A stretch of DNA of 64,000 bases. It comes from Defluviimonas sp. SAOS-178_SWC (GTDB lineage: Bacteria > Pseudomonadota > Alphaproteobacteria > Rhodobacterales > Rhodobacteraceae). Both the position numbers and the translations under genes were made by a program. Under the pieces are notes generated by a model that was not told the DNA's origin, did no database searches, and saw nothing but the letters and a program-made list of their open reading frames with translations. Below are positions 35,515-44,977 of the stretch, piece by piece. Where the stretch lies: the NCBI RefSeq assembly GCF_039830135.1, contig NZ_CP156081.1, positions 2,466,001-2,530,000 of the forward strand, in the 5' to 3' direction. The stretch's first letter is position 1. Every line of letters starts with the position of its first letter.

Positions 35515-36906
35515 TCAGGATTGTTTCAACCCGCTCACCAATTGTGACGTTGCGTCACGCGGCGTGACCAGGAGACGGATTCCCGACCGCGACCGCACCG
35601 TCAGATGGGCCTCGGGCACCGGATCGTGCCCCGCCACGGTCGCGAAGTGCAGGTCGCGGATCAGGATCGCCAGCAAAAGCGGCCCCTCGACCATCGCGAA
35701 CCCCGCCCCGGGGCAGACCCGGGGCCCGGCGGAGAACGGAAGGTACGCCGCGCGCGCCGCGCGCCGGCCCTCCTCGCTTTGCCAGCGATCCGGGTCGAAC
35801 GCATCCGGCCGGTCCCAGATCCGCTCGTGCCGGTGGACGTGCCAGGGCGACAGCACGATCTGCGCCGCCGGTGCCACGTCTCGTCCGCGCAACGTCTCGG
35901 GCCGGAGGTTCTGTCGCACCATCATCGGCACGGGCGGGTAAAGCCGCAGTGCCTCGCGGAACACATCGCGGGTGAAGGACAGGCGGGAAATATCTGAAAA
36001 CCCGACATTATCCGGAATTGACGCCACTTCTTCCGCGACCCGGTCCTGAACTTCGGGGAACGCCGCGAGTAGATAGAGTGTCCATGCCAGCGCTGAGGCG
36101 GAGGTTTCATGGCCGGCCAGGAAGAAGATCGCGACCTGATCGACCATTTCGGCGGTATCGAAGGGGCGACCCGTCTCGGGGTCGTGCGTCGTCATGATCT
36201 TGGTGGCAAGATCGTCCGGCGCCGTCCCGCCCCGGATCGCCGCCATCCGCGCCTCGGTCAGCCGCGTGATCAGCGCCCTGATCGACCGCGCCGTCGCCAA
36301 CGTCCGCCGCCGGTGAAGGCGCGGAAAAAATCGCGGCAGGGGCAGAAAGGCCGCGAGGTTCAACAAAGGCTGGGCTTTCTGGTGCGCACGGAACTGCGCG
36401 AAGACATCCGTCGCGATTTCATGCTCGATCGGGATCGAGAAGAGTGTCCTAAATATCACATCCGCGGCTGCATGGCTTGCCTCGGCCTCGATCTCAACGA
36501 TCTCTCCGGCTCTCGCGCGAAGCCGATCGCGCGCCGCGACTGCGGCCTCGCGCATGGCAGGGAACGTGTCATGCAGCCGTCCGCGCTCGAAAGCCGGATC
36601 GATGATCCGCCGCTGGTGCCGCCATTCAGTGCCGTTGGTGACGAAGACGGAGCGGCCAAGGAGCGGCGCGAGTCCTTCGCGGACCCGGTCGGATTTCGGG
36701 AAATCTTCGGGGCGCTCTTTCAGGACCAGGTCGATCAGCGCCGGGTCGTTGCAAAGGTATGAGCGGAAGAAAGGCGTCCGGAATTCCGCCATCCAGGCCC
36801 GGTAGAGCCGCGCCGGCTGCGCCGACAGGATGTCGGCCCGGAAGAGCTTCAGATAGCGCCAAAGCGAAACCCTGTCGGGCCGGGATGCGGGTTTCGGCGG
36901 GATCAT
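35515..36906 (-). CDS. Cytochrome P450
   Basis: A 463-residue haem monooxygenase. The I-helix motif AGHETSASAL, the K-helix ExxR in EALR, and the haem-binding loop FSAGPRVCPGAGFA with its cysteine ligand are all present. The sequence is of the soluble bacterial type resembling CYP4/CYP102-like enzymes (PFFRSYLCNDPALIDLVL...). The ATG at 36,906 overlaps the stop of the upstream hydrolase (ATGA), so the pair is co-translated. The substrate is unknown; no ferredoxin partner is adjacent. Confidence 0.92.
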   Translation of the reverse strand: MIPPKPASRPDRVSLWRYLKLFRADILSAQPARLYRAWMAEFRTPFFRSYLCNDPALIDLVLKERPEDFPKSDRVREGLAPLLGRSVFVTNGTEWRHQRRIIDPAFERGRLHDTFPAMREAAVAARDRLRARAGEIVEIEAEASHAAADVIFRTLFSIPIEHEIATDVFAQFRAHQKAQPLLNLAAFLPLPRFFPRLHRRRTLATARSIRALITRLTEARMAAIRGGTAPDDLATKIMTTHDPETGRPFDTAEMVDQVAIFFLAGHETSASALAWTLYLLAAFPEVQDRVAEEVASIPDNVGFSDISRLSFTRDVFREALRLYPPVPMMVRQNLRPETLRGRDVAPAAQIVLSPWHVHRHERIWDRPDAFDPDRWQSEEGRRAARAAYLPFSAGPRVCPGAGFAMVEGPLLLAILIRDLHFATVAGHDPVPEAHLTVRSRSGIRLLVTPRDATSQLVSGLKQS

Positions 36907-38132
36907 GCGACATCCCTGAAACGGCTCGCCGGGCGTTCGATCCGGCTTTTCGACGGCGCCCGGCCGCGGTACCGCGCCGCCAGCGTCATCGGCCCGGCGG
37001 TGATCCGGAAGTAGTCGTAATCCCCCGGCCGGTCGAACGCGCACAGATACTGGAAATGCAGCCGGAAGAACCGCCAGCGCAGCGCCTTCCAGCGCTCGGG
37101 GCTCAGCGTCTGGGTGAAGGCCGCCGAGATCACCAGCGGCCAGCGCTTGTCCTCCGGCGCGACACCGCTGACCGCGACGGGATCGCAGAGCGCGAAGGCG
37201 CAGCCGTCGCCCGGCGCCGTCACGTCGACCCAGGTGAGTTCGGAGCGCGCCGAGAGATAGGCCAGGTCGCCGCGAAGCGTCTGCGCACGCGGCAGGAACG
37301 AGGCCATCGGCACCACATGGCCAAGCGACAGGAAGCCGAGCGCGGGGCCGCGTTCCGGCACCCTGCCCGCCCGGATCAGGTCCGCAAGCGCCGAGACCGC
37401 GAGATGCGCGCCCGAGGAATGGCCGACGACGAGCACCTCGTCCCAGTCCTGCAAGAGCGCCTCGGCGATGCGGTCCCGAAACTCCGCCATCCGCGCGCCG
37501 AGAGGCGGCGGCGTGGCGCCGCCAGATTGCGCGGTGAACGCGAAATCGTGCATCAGATAGTAGGCGTAAATCCGTCCGTCCGCCCTGCGAAAGCGCCAGA
37601 GAACGGCCCAGACAAGTGCCGCCCCCCCGGCCCAGCCAAGCGCGGGCGGCAGGCCCAGGGCCGCCAGCGCCCAGCCGAGACCCAGCGCAAGGCCCCAGCC
37701 GGCGAGCACCGCCAGAGCGAGTTGCAGGAGCAAGACGGCGATCGGGTAGAAGGCCGCGATGGTCGGTCCCTTCCTTAGCCGCATCAGCCGGAAAATCGCG
37801 CCGGAACCGATATAGGCCCATGCCGTGCGCAGAAGCTGCCAGTAGGTCTGGGCGATGCCGTGGCTCATCGAGCCCCGCACGATGTCGGACCAGACCAGCA
37901 CCTCGACGTCGGCGTCGGCCGCGTGCCCATCGATACTGGCCGAGACATGCCAGCCATACGCACCACTGCCCGCCTGTTTCGGTTTCAGCGCAATCTCGTA
38001 GCCGCTGAGAGCGGCCTGGGATGCCGCCTCCTTGCGGTAAAGCTCGCGGTAGCGGCGGGGATGAAAGGGATCATAGCCGGGAATGTAGAACACCCGGCGC
38101 CGTCTGACCCTCTCCCGGTTGCTGCCGCCCAT
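36903..38132 (-). CDS. Membrane-anchored alpha/beta hydrolase-like protein
   Basis: A 409-residue protein with an N-terminal VFYIPGYDPFHPRRYRELY motif. Two or three hydrophobic helices follow at about 125-180, then an alpha/beta-hydrolase nucleophile elbow VVGHSSGAHLAVS. A downstream catalytic Asp and His are not certain by eye. It overlaps the P450 gene, suggesting a shared pathway acting on a lipid-like substrate; that is an inference. The start at 38,132 fits; a longer frame reaches 38,198. Confidence 0.65.
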   Translation of the reverse strand: MGGSNRERVRRRRVFYIPGYDPFHPRRYRELYRKEAASQAALSGYEIALKPKQAGSGAYGWHVSASIDGHAADADVEVLVWSDIVRGSMSHGIAQTYWQLLRTAWAYIGSGAIFRLMRLRKGPTIAAFYPIAVLLLQLALAVLAGWGLALGLGWALAALGLPPALGWAGGAALVWAVLWRFRRADGRIYAYYLMHDFAFTAQSGGATPPPLGARMAEFRDRIAEALLQDWDEVLVVGHSSGAHLAVSALADLIRAGRVPERGPALGFLSLGHVVPMASFLPRAQTLRGDLAYLSARSELTWVDVTAPGDGCAFALCDPVAVSGVAPEDKRWPLVISAAFTQTLSPERWKALRWRFFRLHFQYLCAFDRPGDYDYFRITAGPMTLAARYRGRAPSKSRIERPASRFRDVA

Positions 38133-38222
38133 ATCGTTGTCGTTCCGCCATCCGGCCCTGCCCGCCGCGATGCTAGCGAAAAGCGCGTCCGGGAACAAAG
38201 CCTTATGGCGCGGCGTTCGGGA

Positions 38223-39056
38223 TCAGAGGTCACGCCCGGCCAGAATCCGGCCCGCCTGCTGCCCCAACTGCCGCGACACGTCGACGAAAACCGCGTCGAA
38301 CCCGGAAAAGAGCGCCGCGTTCAGGGCCTTTCCCGCCTCGGTCCGGGAGAACGCGATGTAGTCCCGCATCTCACTGTCCGAGAGCGGGGCATAGGCCATC
38401 GCCAGATAGGAATGGATCCAGATATCGGTCTCGTCGCGGATCACGTCTTCCTGCGACCAGATCTCGCCGATGATATCGTCCTCGGTCATCTCCGGCCCGA
38501 GGGCACCGGCATCGCCGAGACCCTGATAGAACGCATAATTCGCGTTCATGGCGCCCGAGACATTTGCCTCGATGAGACCGTTCACCGACACGAACTCCTC
38601 GACCAGAGCGACCTGCGGATCGCCCACCGCCCGCATCTCGTCGTATTTCAGCCGGCTCGCATCCTCCACGGCCTCGTCGAGAAGCGCCCGGCGTGCGGAT
38701 ATTTCCAGCGTCGTCACCTTCCGCCCGAGGTCCGAGTCGAAGAAGTCGAGCATCGCCGCGGTATCGGCACCGGGCCGGGAAAGTTCGGCTTCGAACCTCT
38801 CGGAAAACGCCGGCAAGATGCGGTCCACTGAATAGATCTGCGCCACGGCGGCGGCCCATAGAGCACCCCCGGCACCGGGAAACATGTCGGTTTCCATCTG
38901 GGCACCGTAGACATGCCCCTCCTGGCTCATCACCGCGAAGACGTCGGGCAGTTGCAACGCCGCCTCGAGCGCCGCAACCTCGTCACTGGCCGCGCGGGCC
39001 GGGGCCGCGATCAGGACCGCAAGGGCGGCGACCGGCGCGATCAGGCGGCTGAACAT
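38223..39056 (-). CDS. DUF2059 secreted protein
   Basis: A 277-residue protein with a signal peptide (FSRLIAPVAALAVLIAAPARA). The rest is helical, ending in the DUF2059 pattern (LSDSEMRDYIAFSRTEAGKALN). DUF2059 proteins are exported and of unknown function. The ATG at 39,056 is preceded by GGAGG-like sequence (CGGAGG at short distance on the minus strand). Confidence 0.8.
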   Translation of the reverse strand: MFSRLIAPVAALAVLIAAPARAASDEVAALEAALQLPDVFAVMSQEGHVYGAQMETDMFPGAGGALWAAAVAQIYSVDRILPAFSERFEAELSRPGADTAAMLDFFDSDLGRKVTTLEISARRALLDEAVEDASRLKYDEMRAVGDPQVALVEEFVSVNGLIEANVSGAMNANYAFYQGLGDAGALGPEMTEDDIIGEIWSQEDVIRDETDIWIHSYLAMAYAPLSDSEMRDYIAFSRTEAGKALNAALFSGFDAVFVDVSRQLGQQAGRILAGRDL

Positions 39057-39240
39057 TGGGCAAACCTCCGTCGGGGACGCACCACAGGTAATCGCCCGGC
39101 CGCGCCCTGCCAAGCCGCGTCACGGAAAAGAGTTGCCATGCGCGGAACGCCGCACCGTTCCCGGCCGCCCGGGCTACAAATAACGGTTGCACTGGCGTCG
39201 CCGGCCAGCTAAATCCCGCCCCCACGACGACCCCCGATGC

Positions 39241-39330
39241 GGAGAGGTGCCGGAGCGGTCGAACGGGGCGGTCTCGAAAACCGTTGTGGGTGTGAGCCCA
39301 CCCAGGGTTCGAATCCCTGTCTCTCCGCCA
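39241..39330 (+). tRNA. tRNA-Ser(CGA)
   Basis: A 90-nt class II tRNA with encoded CCA. The anticodon loop is TCTCGAAAA (anticodon CGA), a long variable arm follows and the T loop is GGTTCGAATCC. Its last bases form the left copy of a direct repeat and the site of island insertion. Confidence 0.97.
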
Positions 39331-39331
39331 C
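39317..39331 (+). repeat. attL-like direct repeat (tRNA-Ser 3' end)
   Basis: CTGTCTCTCCGCCAC, identical to 46,733-46,747. The repeat covers the acceptor stem end and CCA. Confidence 0.85.
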
Positions 39332-39393
39332 CTTCCTTCTGTGTATAAAAATCCATTAGAATCAACAATTTGGGGCTTCCCGTTTCGGGCGCT

Positions 39394-39419
39394 CCACACA
39401 CGTTTTCCACACACGTTTT
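39394..39419 (+). repeat. Tandem 13-bp direct repeat inside the island
   Basis: Two perfect copies of CCACACACGTTTT lie back to back, 63 bases inside the left end of the tRNA-Ser(CGA) island. Arm-type recombinase or excisionase sites often look like this; that role is inferred. The remaining gene-free bases from 39,331 to 39,670 show nothing else. Confidence 0.6.
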
Positions 39420-39670
39420 CTGCTAGCATGCATTGCCGGACCCAAGTGAGATTCGACCTAGACTTGGCAGAGTTGGCCGACATGTCCGCTGCGAGGCGGT
39501 AACAGCTGTCGAACAATCTGCTCTGGGGCGGGGGTGAACAGGATCGTGCGGTTGGGATGAGACGGCCCAGAGCCGCCGCTCATTTAAGGAAGCGAAGCTG
39601 CAATGCAGCTTCCCCAAAACGGTCATGCGGTCTAAGTAGCGTTCCTACTTCAAATTCGATGTGAGCTAGC

Positions 39671-40171
39671 ATGATCACGTACAGAACCGTCGTTGGTACT
39701 GAAGCCACAAACGTGGAGGTGGATACCTTCGTCAAGTTGGTTGGGTCAGGCGGCGCCGTCGATGAAAACTATGTCCGGATGGGCGTGATCCGGCCGGGAG
39801 CCCAAATCACCTTCGCAGAAGTTGATGGCCAAACAGTTGGTGTTGCTGCCTTGAAAGTACCACAGGTCAGATACCGAACTGGCCTTCAAGGAGCCACAAA
39901 GGCGCGCTATTCGCTACCGGAAAGCGAATATCCGTATGAACTCGGCTATGTTTCAGTTTCACCCAAACACTCTCGCCAAGGCATAGCGAAAGCATTAGTT
40001 GCTGAAGTGCTGCGCCTTGCGTCTGGAAACGGTGTTTTTGCGACCACAAGCAATCCCATCATGAGAGAAGGTTTGCTACCGTCCTTCGAGTTCGACCCTG
40101 TCGGCAAGACTTGGCGGAACGAAGCTGGAGACATACTCAGTCTCATGGTTCGGAAGTCCCAAACGAAGTGA
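39671..40171 (+). CDS. GNAT-family N-acetyltransferase
   Basis: A 166-residue protein with GNAT features: a central YPYELGYVSVSP strand, then SRQGIAKALVAEVLRLA, the acetyl-CoA-binding Q/RxxGxG/A loop (RQGIAK). It reads away from the Gabija-like pair. Codon use is more AT-rich than the core genome, in line with transfer. The substrate is unknown; it may be cargo or a self-protection enzyme. Confidence 0.75.
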   Translation: MITYRTVVGTEATNVEVDTFVKLVGSGGAVDENYVRMGVIRPGAQITFAEVDGQTVGVAALKVPQVRYRTGLQGATKARYSLPESEYPYELGYVSVSPKHSRQGIAKALVAEVLRLASGNGVFATTSNPIMREGLLPSFEFDPVGKTWRNEAGDILSLMVRKSQTK

Positions 40172-40396
40172 TCCCGCCCAATTGCGTCCCGGCCCAGAGC
40201 CGTCATTCGCCCCCCGTGCAGCGTATGGCCGGTCCCAAGGACCATGCAGACACAACAGGCTCCGTGGTCCAGCTTTTTCCACGCACTAAGGGGTGAGAAA
40301 GCCAAACTTCACAGCTTTGCCGGAATCGTGGAACACTTGCTACGATTCGCCCAAAATCCCGGAGCAAAGAAAGAACCCCGGTTTCCCCACCAGTTC

Positions 40397-42238
40397 TTAA
40401 ATGTACGAAATCTGTTCTTCTTTGAATAAGCCTCGATCAATCAACTCCCGCCCCGCATTTTCTGGATTTAGAGAGAAGAAAAGGATACGCAAGTTCACCT
40501 CCGCGCGAGAAAAACAGACGTAGGCTAGTTTGCGGGTTAGTTCAGCTTGGCGCTCAGTCGGATCGCCAGCGGTTACTGGAGTCAGCGTCTTCCCGAAGCT
40601 ATAGGTATTCCAAGATGCTTCGATGTCGTCGATCATCACCAATACGTTTGGGTATTCTTCGCCCTTAGAGCCATGCTGAGTACTAAAGGGAGAATTTTCA
40701 TGGAGAAAAGCGACGTAAGGGCCAATTTCGCTGCAATCCATTTTGAAAAAGTCATCAGCCAGCCAGTCTCCTTTGTCTCGCTGGTGGTCCTCGTTGTCAG
40801 CATCAAAATCTTCACGCGCATCACGTCCTAGCTGCGAAGAAAGGCGATCCGAAACCTGCAACAAGGTGCTGTCCTCACAATATTTGAGAATCTCCTTGGT
40901 CGTCGCCCCGCCCCACAACTCAGCCAGATGCTGGGAAATCTCATCAGCGCGACCGAGCATTTGCTTTAGAGACTTTCCCCTATTTATGCCAGCTGGAGAA
41001 AACGCAGGGCTTGTTTGGCGCAAGACTTCCAGAACGCGCTTCGGGTCACCCTTGGCCAACGCTGACACAAGTGGATAAATTCCCTCGGCAAAGGGTTTTA
41101 GAAGATAGTGCGTCCCATCTTCGTAATCGGATTGCGATCGAGACGATGAGTAAACACCCGTAAAAAGTCGATGGAGTTTCGAGAAGTTCAGCCGCCTTGC
41201 AATCATTTGCCGCGCCAAGAACAGCTTCTTCACAGATGAGATGTCTTTCCATTCCCAGTTTTCTAACGCTTGGTGAAAAATGCTGGATACATGATCAAGC
41301 TGCTCTGGCGTGTATGTTTTTCTGGGCCCCTCAGGATCGGGGGCCTGAGCAATAATGATTTTAACGCTACCCAAGACATCCGCGTTCTTTCCGGCTGGGA
41401 ATTGCTCAACATCGTCCCTAAACTTATTGAGAAGATTGATAACTGAAACCGAACAGCGGAAATTTTCGTGCTTTGCGATAGTCACTGAACCTTCTGGTCC
41501 GGCAAAATCTCCCGCGCGCTTGTCATAGATTTGCTGCATGGGATCACCAAAATACCCGATGATCGGGAGGCCTTCCCTAGCGCAAACAGAGTTCAGCGCG
41601 GCCATGACCTGCGGAAAGGTGTCCTGCGCTTCGTCTACGAAAATATAGGGGTACTTAAACCCAAGACCTTTTTGAAGCATCGGCTTCGTTGCAATTAAGT
41701 GCGAGGCGACATCTATGATGTCGTCGTGGTTGAGTACGCATTTCGAGTAATCGCTTACCGTCGTTTCTTCATATTTTACAGGTGGACTATTTTCGACGAG
41801 CTCTGCAAGCTCGGCACGCAAACGTTCAACTTTCTTTCGTGCGGCAATCGCCCTTTTCGAGTTCCCACCATTGTCGTCTTGTTGAGCCTTCTCTATATGG
41901 GCGGGAACAACGTGCTCGACCAATGCCTCTCTTAGGGGAGCTTGAAACCTGGAAACCTCGCCCCAAAGGAACCCATGGAGTGTCGTTACAGCGTAAAGCG
42001 CATCAAACCTCAAACGTGATGAAATCACCCGCACGGCTCGATTAGTATAGGTGATACAAACCACTTTCTGGCCACGCTCTCGCAGTTGACGCCCTTGGGT
42101 CTCACGAATTTTTTTTAAGGCCTCGATCAATGACGTGGTCTTGCCTGACCCAGCACCCGCTATGACCGTGAACGATGTTTTTTCAGCGATGCAATTGGCA
42201 ATTTCGACATCTGCTTCGGTTGGCTGGAGGTCAGGCAT
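40397..42238 (-). CDS. gajB: UvrD-like helicase, GajB-like (Gabija)
   Basis: A 613-residue superfamily 1 helicase. Walker A GAGSGKTT is near residues 28-35, the Q/Ia region ITYTNRAVRV, Walker B FVDEAQDTFPQ, motif IV region GDPMQQIYD, motif V STQHGSKGEEYPNVLVM and motif VI YVCFSRAEVNLRIL. It begins 8 bases before the end of the OLD-like gene, the gajA-gajB order of Gabija. It is longer than typical GajB (about 500 residues), so this may be a class 2 OLD/UvrD variant. It would sense or process DNA ends in partnership with GajA. Confidence 0.85.
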   Translation of the reverse strand: MPDLQPTEADVEIANCIAEKTSFTVIAGAGSGKTTSLIEALKKIRETQGRQLRERGQKVVCITYTNRAVRVISSRLRFDALYAVTTLHGFLWGEVSRFQAPLREALVEHVVPAHIEKAQQDDNGGNSKRAIAARKKVERLRAELAELVENSPPVKYEETTVSDYSKCVLNHDDIIDVASHLIATKPMLQKGLGFKYPYIFVDEAQDTFPQVMAALNSVCAREGLPIIGYFGDPMQQIYDKRAGDFAGPEGSVTIAKHENFRCSVSVINLLNKFRDDVEQFPAGKNADVLGSVKIIIAQAPDPEGPRKTYTPEQLDHVSSIFHQALENWEWKDISSVKKLFLARQMIARRLNFSKLHRLFTGVYSSSRSQSDYEDGTHYLLKPFAEGIYPLVSALAKGDPKRVLEVLRQTSPAFSPAGINRGKSLKQMLGRADEISQHLAELWGGATTKEILKYCEDSTLLQVSDRLSSQLGRDAREDFDADNEDHQRDKGDWLADDFFKMDCSEIGPYVAFLHENSPFSTQHGSKGEEYPNVLVMIDDIEASWNTYSFGKTLTPVTAGDPTERQAELTRKLAYVCFSRAEVNLRILFFSLNPENAGRELIDRGLFKEEQISYI

Positions 42239-44309
42239 TCTGCTCTACCTCAACCGGCTGGTCGCCCACACGGCCTTCTAGCCAGCGCAACCCAACTGCT
42301 ATGTATTGCGGAACCTTCCAGGGCGCAGCCCCTTCAACGTCCGGATCGCGCGCTAGAACATCCATAGCAAACTCGGTTTTCTTGAACGTGTCACTCTTTA
42401 TTCGCGTCCAGACAACATCATGAAACTCTGCGGCACCCTCAGGTATCTCTTTTCCAATCGACAACGCGCCACTAGAGAATAGTTCATGATTTTCATAGAC
42501 AAAGGCCTCCTCAAACGTCCTGCCATGGAAACTGTGAGCAGCACCTCCATACTCGATTTCAACCTTTTTCTGGTAAGAGACGAAGCGCATATTGTCGGCT
42601 TGGATATGATCTGCGTCGGCCTTGGCCGTCAAATCGGAGACAAGATCGCTACCAGTGAAGAAATACTTTATTGAAGCGTTCGATGTGACGGCGCCCACAT
42701 CGGTTGCCTTACATCCTTTTCGATTATTGGCTGGGTCGACCGAGTCGATATCGGTGATGACCAAATAAGGAATACCCAGAAACTCCATCAATTTAGAAAA
42801 GCGCATACTGTATGCACCGCCAACTTCCAGAATGGTGAGATACTTCGCGTTCAATCCGCCCGCTGCCAGATCGATCATCTTTGGCAATAGTAATTTCTCA
42901 ACTGCTCCCTCGACCAAAATCGCGGCGTCGGCGAAGAACAGGTCACAATGTGTCAACCGAAGATACTTTTTCAGAAATGCCAGCGCCTCATCCACACTGA
43001 CCTCAAGATCGCCAACGTTGATTGCGTCGGGTTGGAACTCCTTTAGACTTGTGACGATCGATCCTGGGTAAGTGTTCCCGGTGCCTTCGTCATCCAAGTC
43101 AACGCGGCGGAAGTAGCGAATTTTTGAGAAATCCACTGCATCCAGTACATGGGACGAATGAGTTGTTACAGTGAGTTGTGGGCGCGGTTCATCGGCGCCC
43201 GCGCCTTGGGTGAGTACCTTCCACATTTGCTTGATGAAGGTTTGCTGTACTTGCGCATGCAGATGAACTTCGGGCTCTTCGACAAAGATCATCTGGCACA
43301 GCGGCCGATTTTCGTCGGTTGCAAGCCACTGCTTGTAGAAGTTGTCGATTTGAATGGCCATGAAGACCAGGTTCTTGAAACCAAGGCCATTATACGCCTC
43401 AGGCAACTCATGGCTGGATGTGGCGTCTACATAGAAGAGCTCAGAGCTACCTCGTAACGCGATCTCGGAGCTGAGCGTCGAAACAATTTTCATCGCCCGA
43501 TCATTGTGCGAGGGCAGTCCCAAGTCTGCGATGATGTCCATCAAAGGCTGAAAGTGTTGACGATAGTGTTTCGTGAGGTTCTGGTTGTTCTGTTCAATCA
43601 CCGCGACTGCTTCTTCGGCGGCTTCGGCTTGTTCCAGGTTCCTCTGGTAGTACGCTGCAAATGCCTCCGAGAGCTTGTTGCTACGGGTGGCATTCTCGTC
43701 GTCGATGTTCCGCTGCGCATCGACGAAATCGACACGAAGCATTGATCGAAGCGTCTTTTTCCCCTCAATAGGGTCAAGGGGCGTCGGGACAACGTCCGCA
43801 CCGCTATTCTCAAGGGAGTAGTATCGGGTCTTGAAGTGCGCCTTAAGATTTCCTTCTAGGGCGAGGAAATCCACCAGTGCCTTCTTCCGTTGCCCATCTT
43901 CTTTGACGGGGAATGCTTGATCATACTTGGTCCAGAGCTCCACGGCATCCTCGACTTCCAAGGAGCATCGAATACCAATTTCGGTAAAGTCGCCCGAGAG
44001 GTCAGTTGCGAGCGCAAAAACTGTTCCAAACTCGATGGCGTCAGGGTCAATGTGAAACCAAAGATCAAGCTGGATACATGGGTGGGTGCTCGGAGCAGCA
44101 GGGTCGTATGTATTGATCGCCGTCAGGGAGCAGAGCGAGAAATCGTGAATCTTGAAGTCCCGGTTGCTAAGAAAGCTCCTGATCGCAGCGGTTGCGGATG
44201 TCTTGCCGCTATTGTTCGGGCCTACAAAGACGGTTTCATTTTCTTCGAAGTCAATCGAGACGTCTTTCAGACGCCGGAAATTTCGTATGGCAATTTTCTT
44301 AAGGTACAT
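42231..44309 (-). CDS. gajA: OLD-family ATP-dependent endonuclease, GajA-like (Gabija)
   Basis: A 692-residue protein with an N-terminal SMC-like ATPase: FVGPNNSGKT near residues 28-37, the signature/Walker B region FVEEPEVHLHAQ near 350, and a histidine switch TTHSSHVLDAV. The C-terminal TOPRIM domain has ILVEGAVEKLLLP (catalytic Glu) and LVITDIDSVD (DxD). Together with the overlapping UvrD-like gene this is the Gabija layout, in which GajA nicks DNA when nucleotide levels drop. GGAGG lies upstream of the ATG at 44,309. The TOPRIM residues look intact, so activity is plausible. Confidence 0.87.
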   Translation of the reverse strand: MYLKKIAIRNFRRLKDVSIDFEENETVFVGPNNSGKTSATAAIRSFLSNRDFKIHDFSLCSLTAINTYDPAAPSTHPCIQLDLWFHIDPDAIEFGTVFALATDLSGDFTEIGIRCSLEVEDAVELWTKYDQAFPVKEDGQRKKALVDFLALEGNLKAHFKTRYYSLENSGADVVPTPLDPIEGKKTLRSMLRVDFVDAQRNIDDENATRSNKLSEAFAAYYQRNLEQAEAAEEAVAVIEQNNQNLTKHYRQHFQPLMDIIADLGLPSHNDRAMKIVSTLSSEIALRGSSELFYVDATSSHELPEAYNGLGFKNLVFMAIQIDNFYKQWLATDENRPLCQMIFVEEPEVHLHAQVQQTFIKQMWKVLTQGAGADEPRPQLTVTTHSSHVLDAVDFSKIRYFRRVDLDDEGTGNTYPGSIVTSLKEFQPDAINVGDLEVSVDEALAFLKKYLRLTHCDLFFADAAILVEGAVEKLLLPKMIDLAAGGLNAKYLTILEVGGAYSMRFSKLMEFLGIPYLVITDIDSVDPANNRKGCKATDVGAVTSNASIKYFFTGSDLVSDLTAKADADHIQADNMRFVSYQKKVEIEYGGAAHSFHGRTFEEAFVYENHELFSSGALSIGKEIPEGAAEFHDVVWTRIKSDTFKKTEFAMDVLARDPDVEGAAPWKVPQYIAVGLRWLEGRVGDQPVEVEQNA

Positions 44310-44679
44310 GCAGTGCCGCCTCCAAATTTCGTCGCGACGATAACAACTTCAGGAGCAACTTGAAACGAGTTTTCATCATATGATTGCGTCTTAGAGGGTC
44401 ACATGCCCACGCTTGTATGCGACCGTCCAGTCAGAGAGATTTGGACGGAAGTCATGAGCCTCTGAGGTGGTCAGGTCGCACGAAGGTGGCCTTGATATCC
44501 GTAATGTTCAGTAAGGCCTCACAACTTTCGTTAGGTTAGGTTCAGCGGTGCAACTCGGCAATCGACGCATGCTACGCACTTCGGTCATTCATATACTACG
44601 CAGCGAATGACCGCTTTCCGCCGTCCCAGTGGATGGCAGAGGAGGAGCGAGGCTTAATGCCCCGCCCCCCCCGGCGCCT
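44310..44679. other. Gene-free stretch upstream of gajA
   Basis: No coding frame is convincing in these 370 bases. The half nearest gajA is AT-rich and should contain the gajAB promoter, but I could not assign -35 and -10 elements with confidence. Confidence 0.35.
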
Positions 44680-44973
44680 TCATCGTTCGCTGGTTCCGTC
44701 AAGCCCCTCTTCGAGCATTTCCAAACGGTCCGTTAAAGCTTCGATTTTTCCTAAGACCATTTTGGTGTACTCGTCGAGTGCCTCCCTGAAGTCCGCCTCT
44801 GTAAGCAGCGACAGTTCGATTTCGGACATCTTGCGTTCATGCCATTCCCAACGATCTTCCAGCTTCCCGAGCCAACGCTCGCTTGCCTTGCCAAGAATGA
44901 TGAGGACTGCGAACAGCACAAGAACGAAAAACAAGTTGTGTGCCCAGACCGAGCTTGCGAATGCTTGAAACAT
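44680..44973 (-). CDS. Small single-pass membrane protein
   Basis: A 97-residue protein. A hydrophobic helix (NLFFVLVLFAVLIIL) near residues 13-27 is followed by a charged, probably coiled-coil segment (KLEDRWEWHERKMSEIE ... ALTDRLEMLEE). AGGAAG lies just before the ATG at 44,973, which overlaps no neighbour but the recombinase by 5 codons at the other end. It may be a Gabija accessory or an unrelated cargo gene; I know no family. Confidence 0.55.
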   Translation of the reverse strand: MFQAFASSVWAHNLFFVLVLFAVLIILGKASERWLGKLEDRWEWHERKMSEIELSLLTEADFREALDEYTKMVLGKIEALTDRLEMLEEGLDGTSER

Positions 44974-44977
44974 CTTC

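Noticed and set aside
36907-37821. Extension of the P450 reading frame upstream to 37,821
   Set aside because: The extra residues overlap the hydrolase gene out of frame and lack P450 features; the ATG at 36,906 fits the family start.
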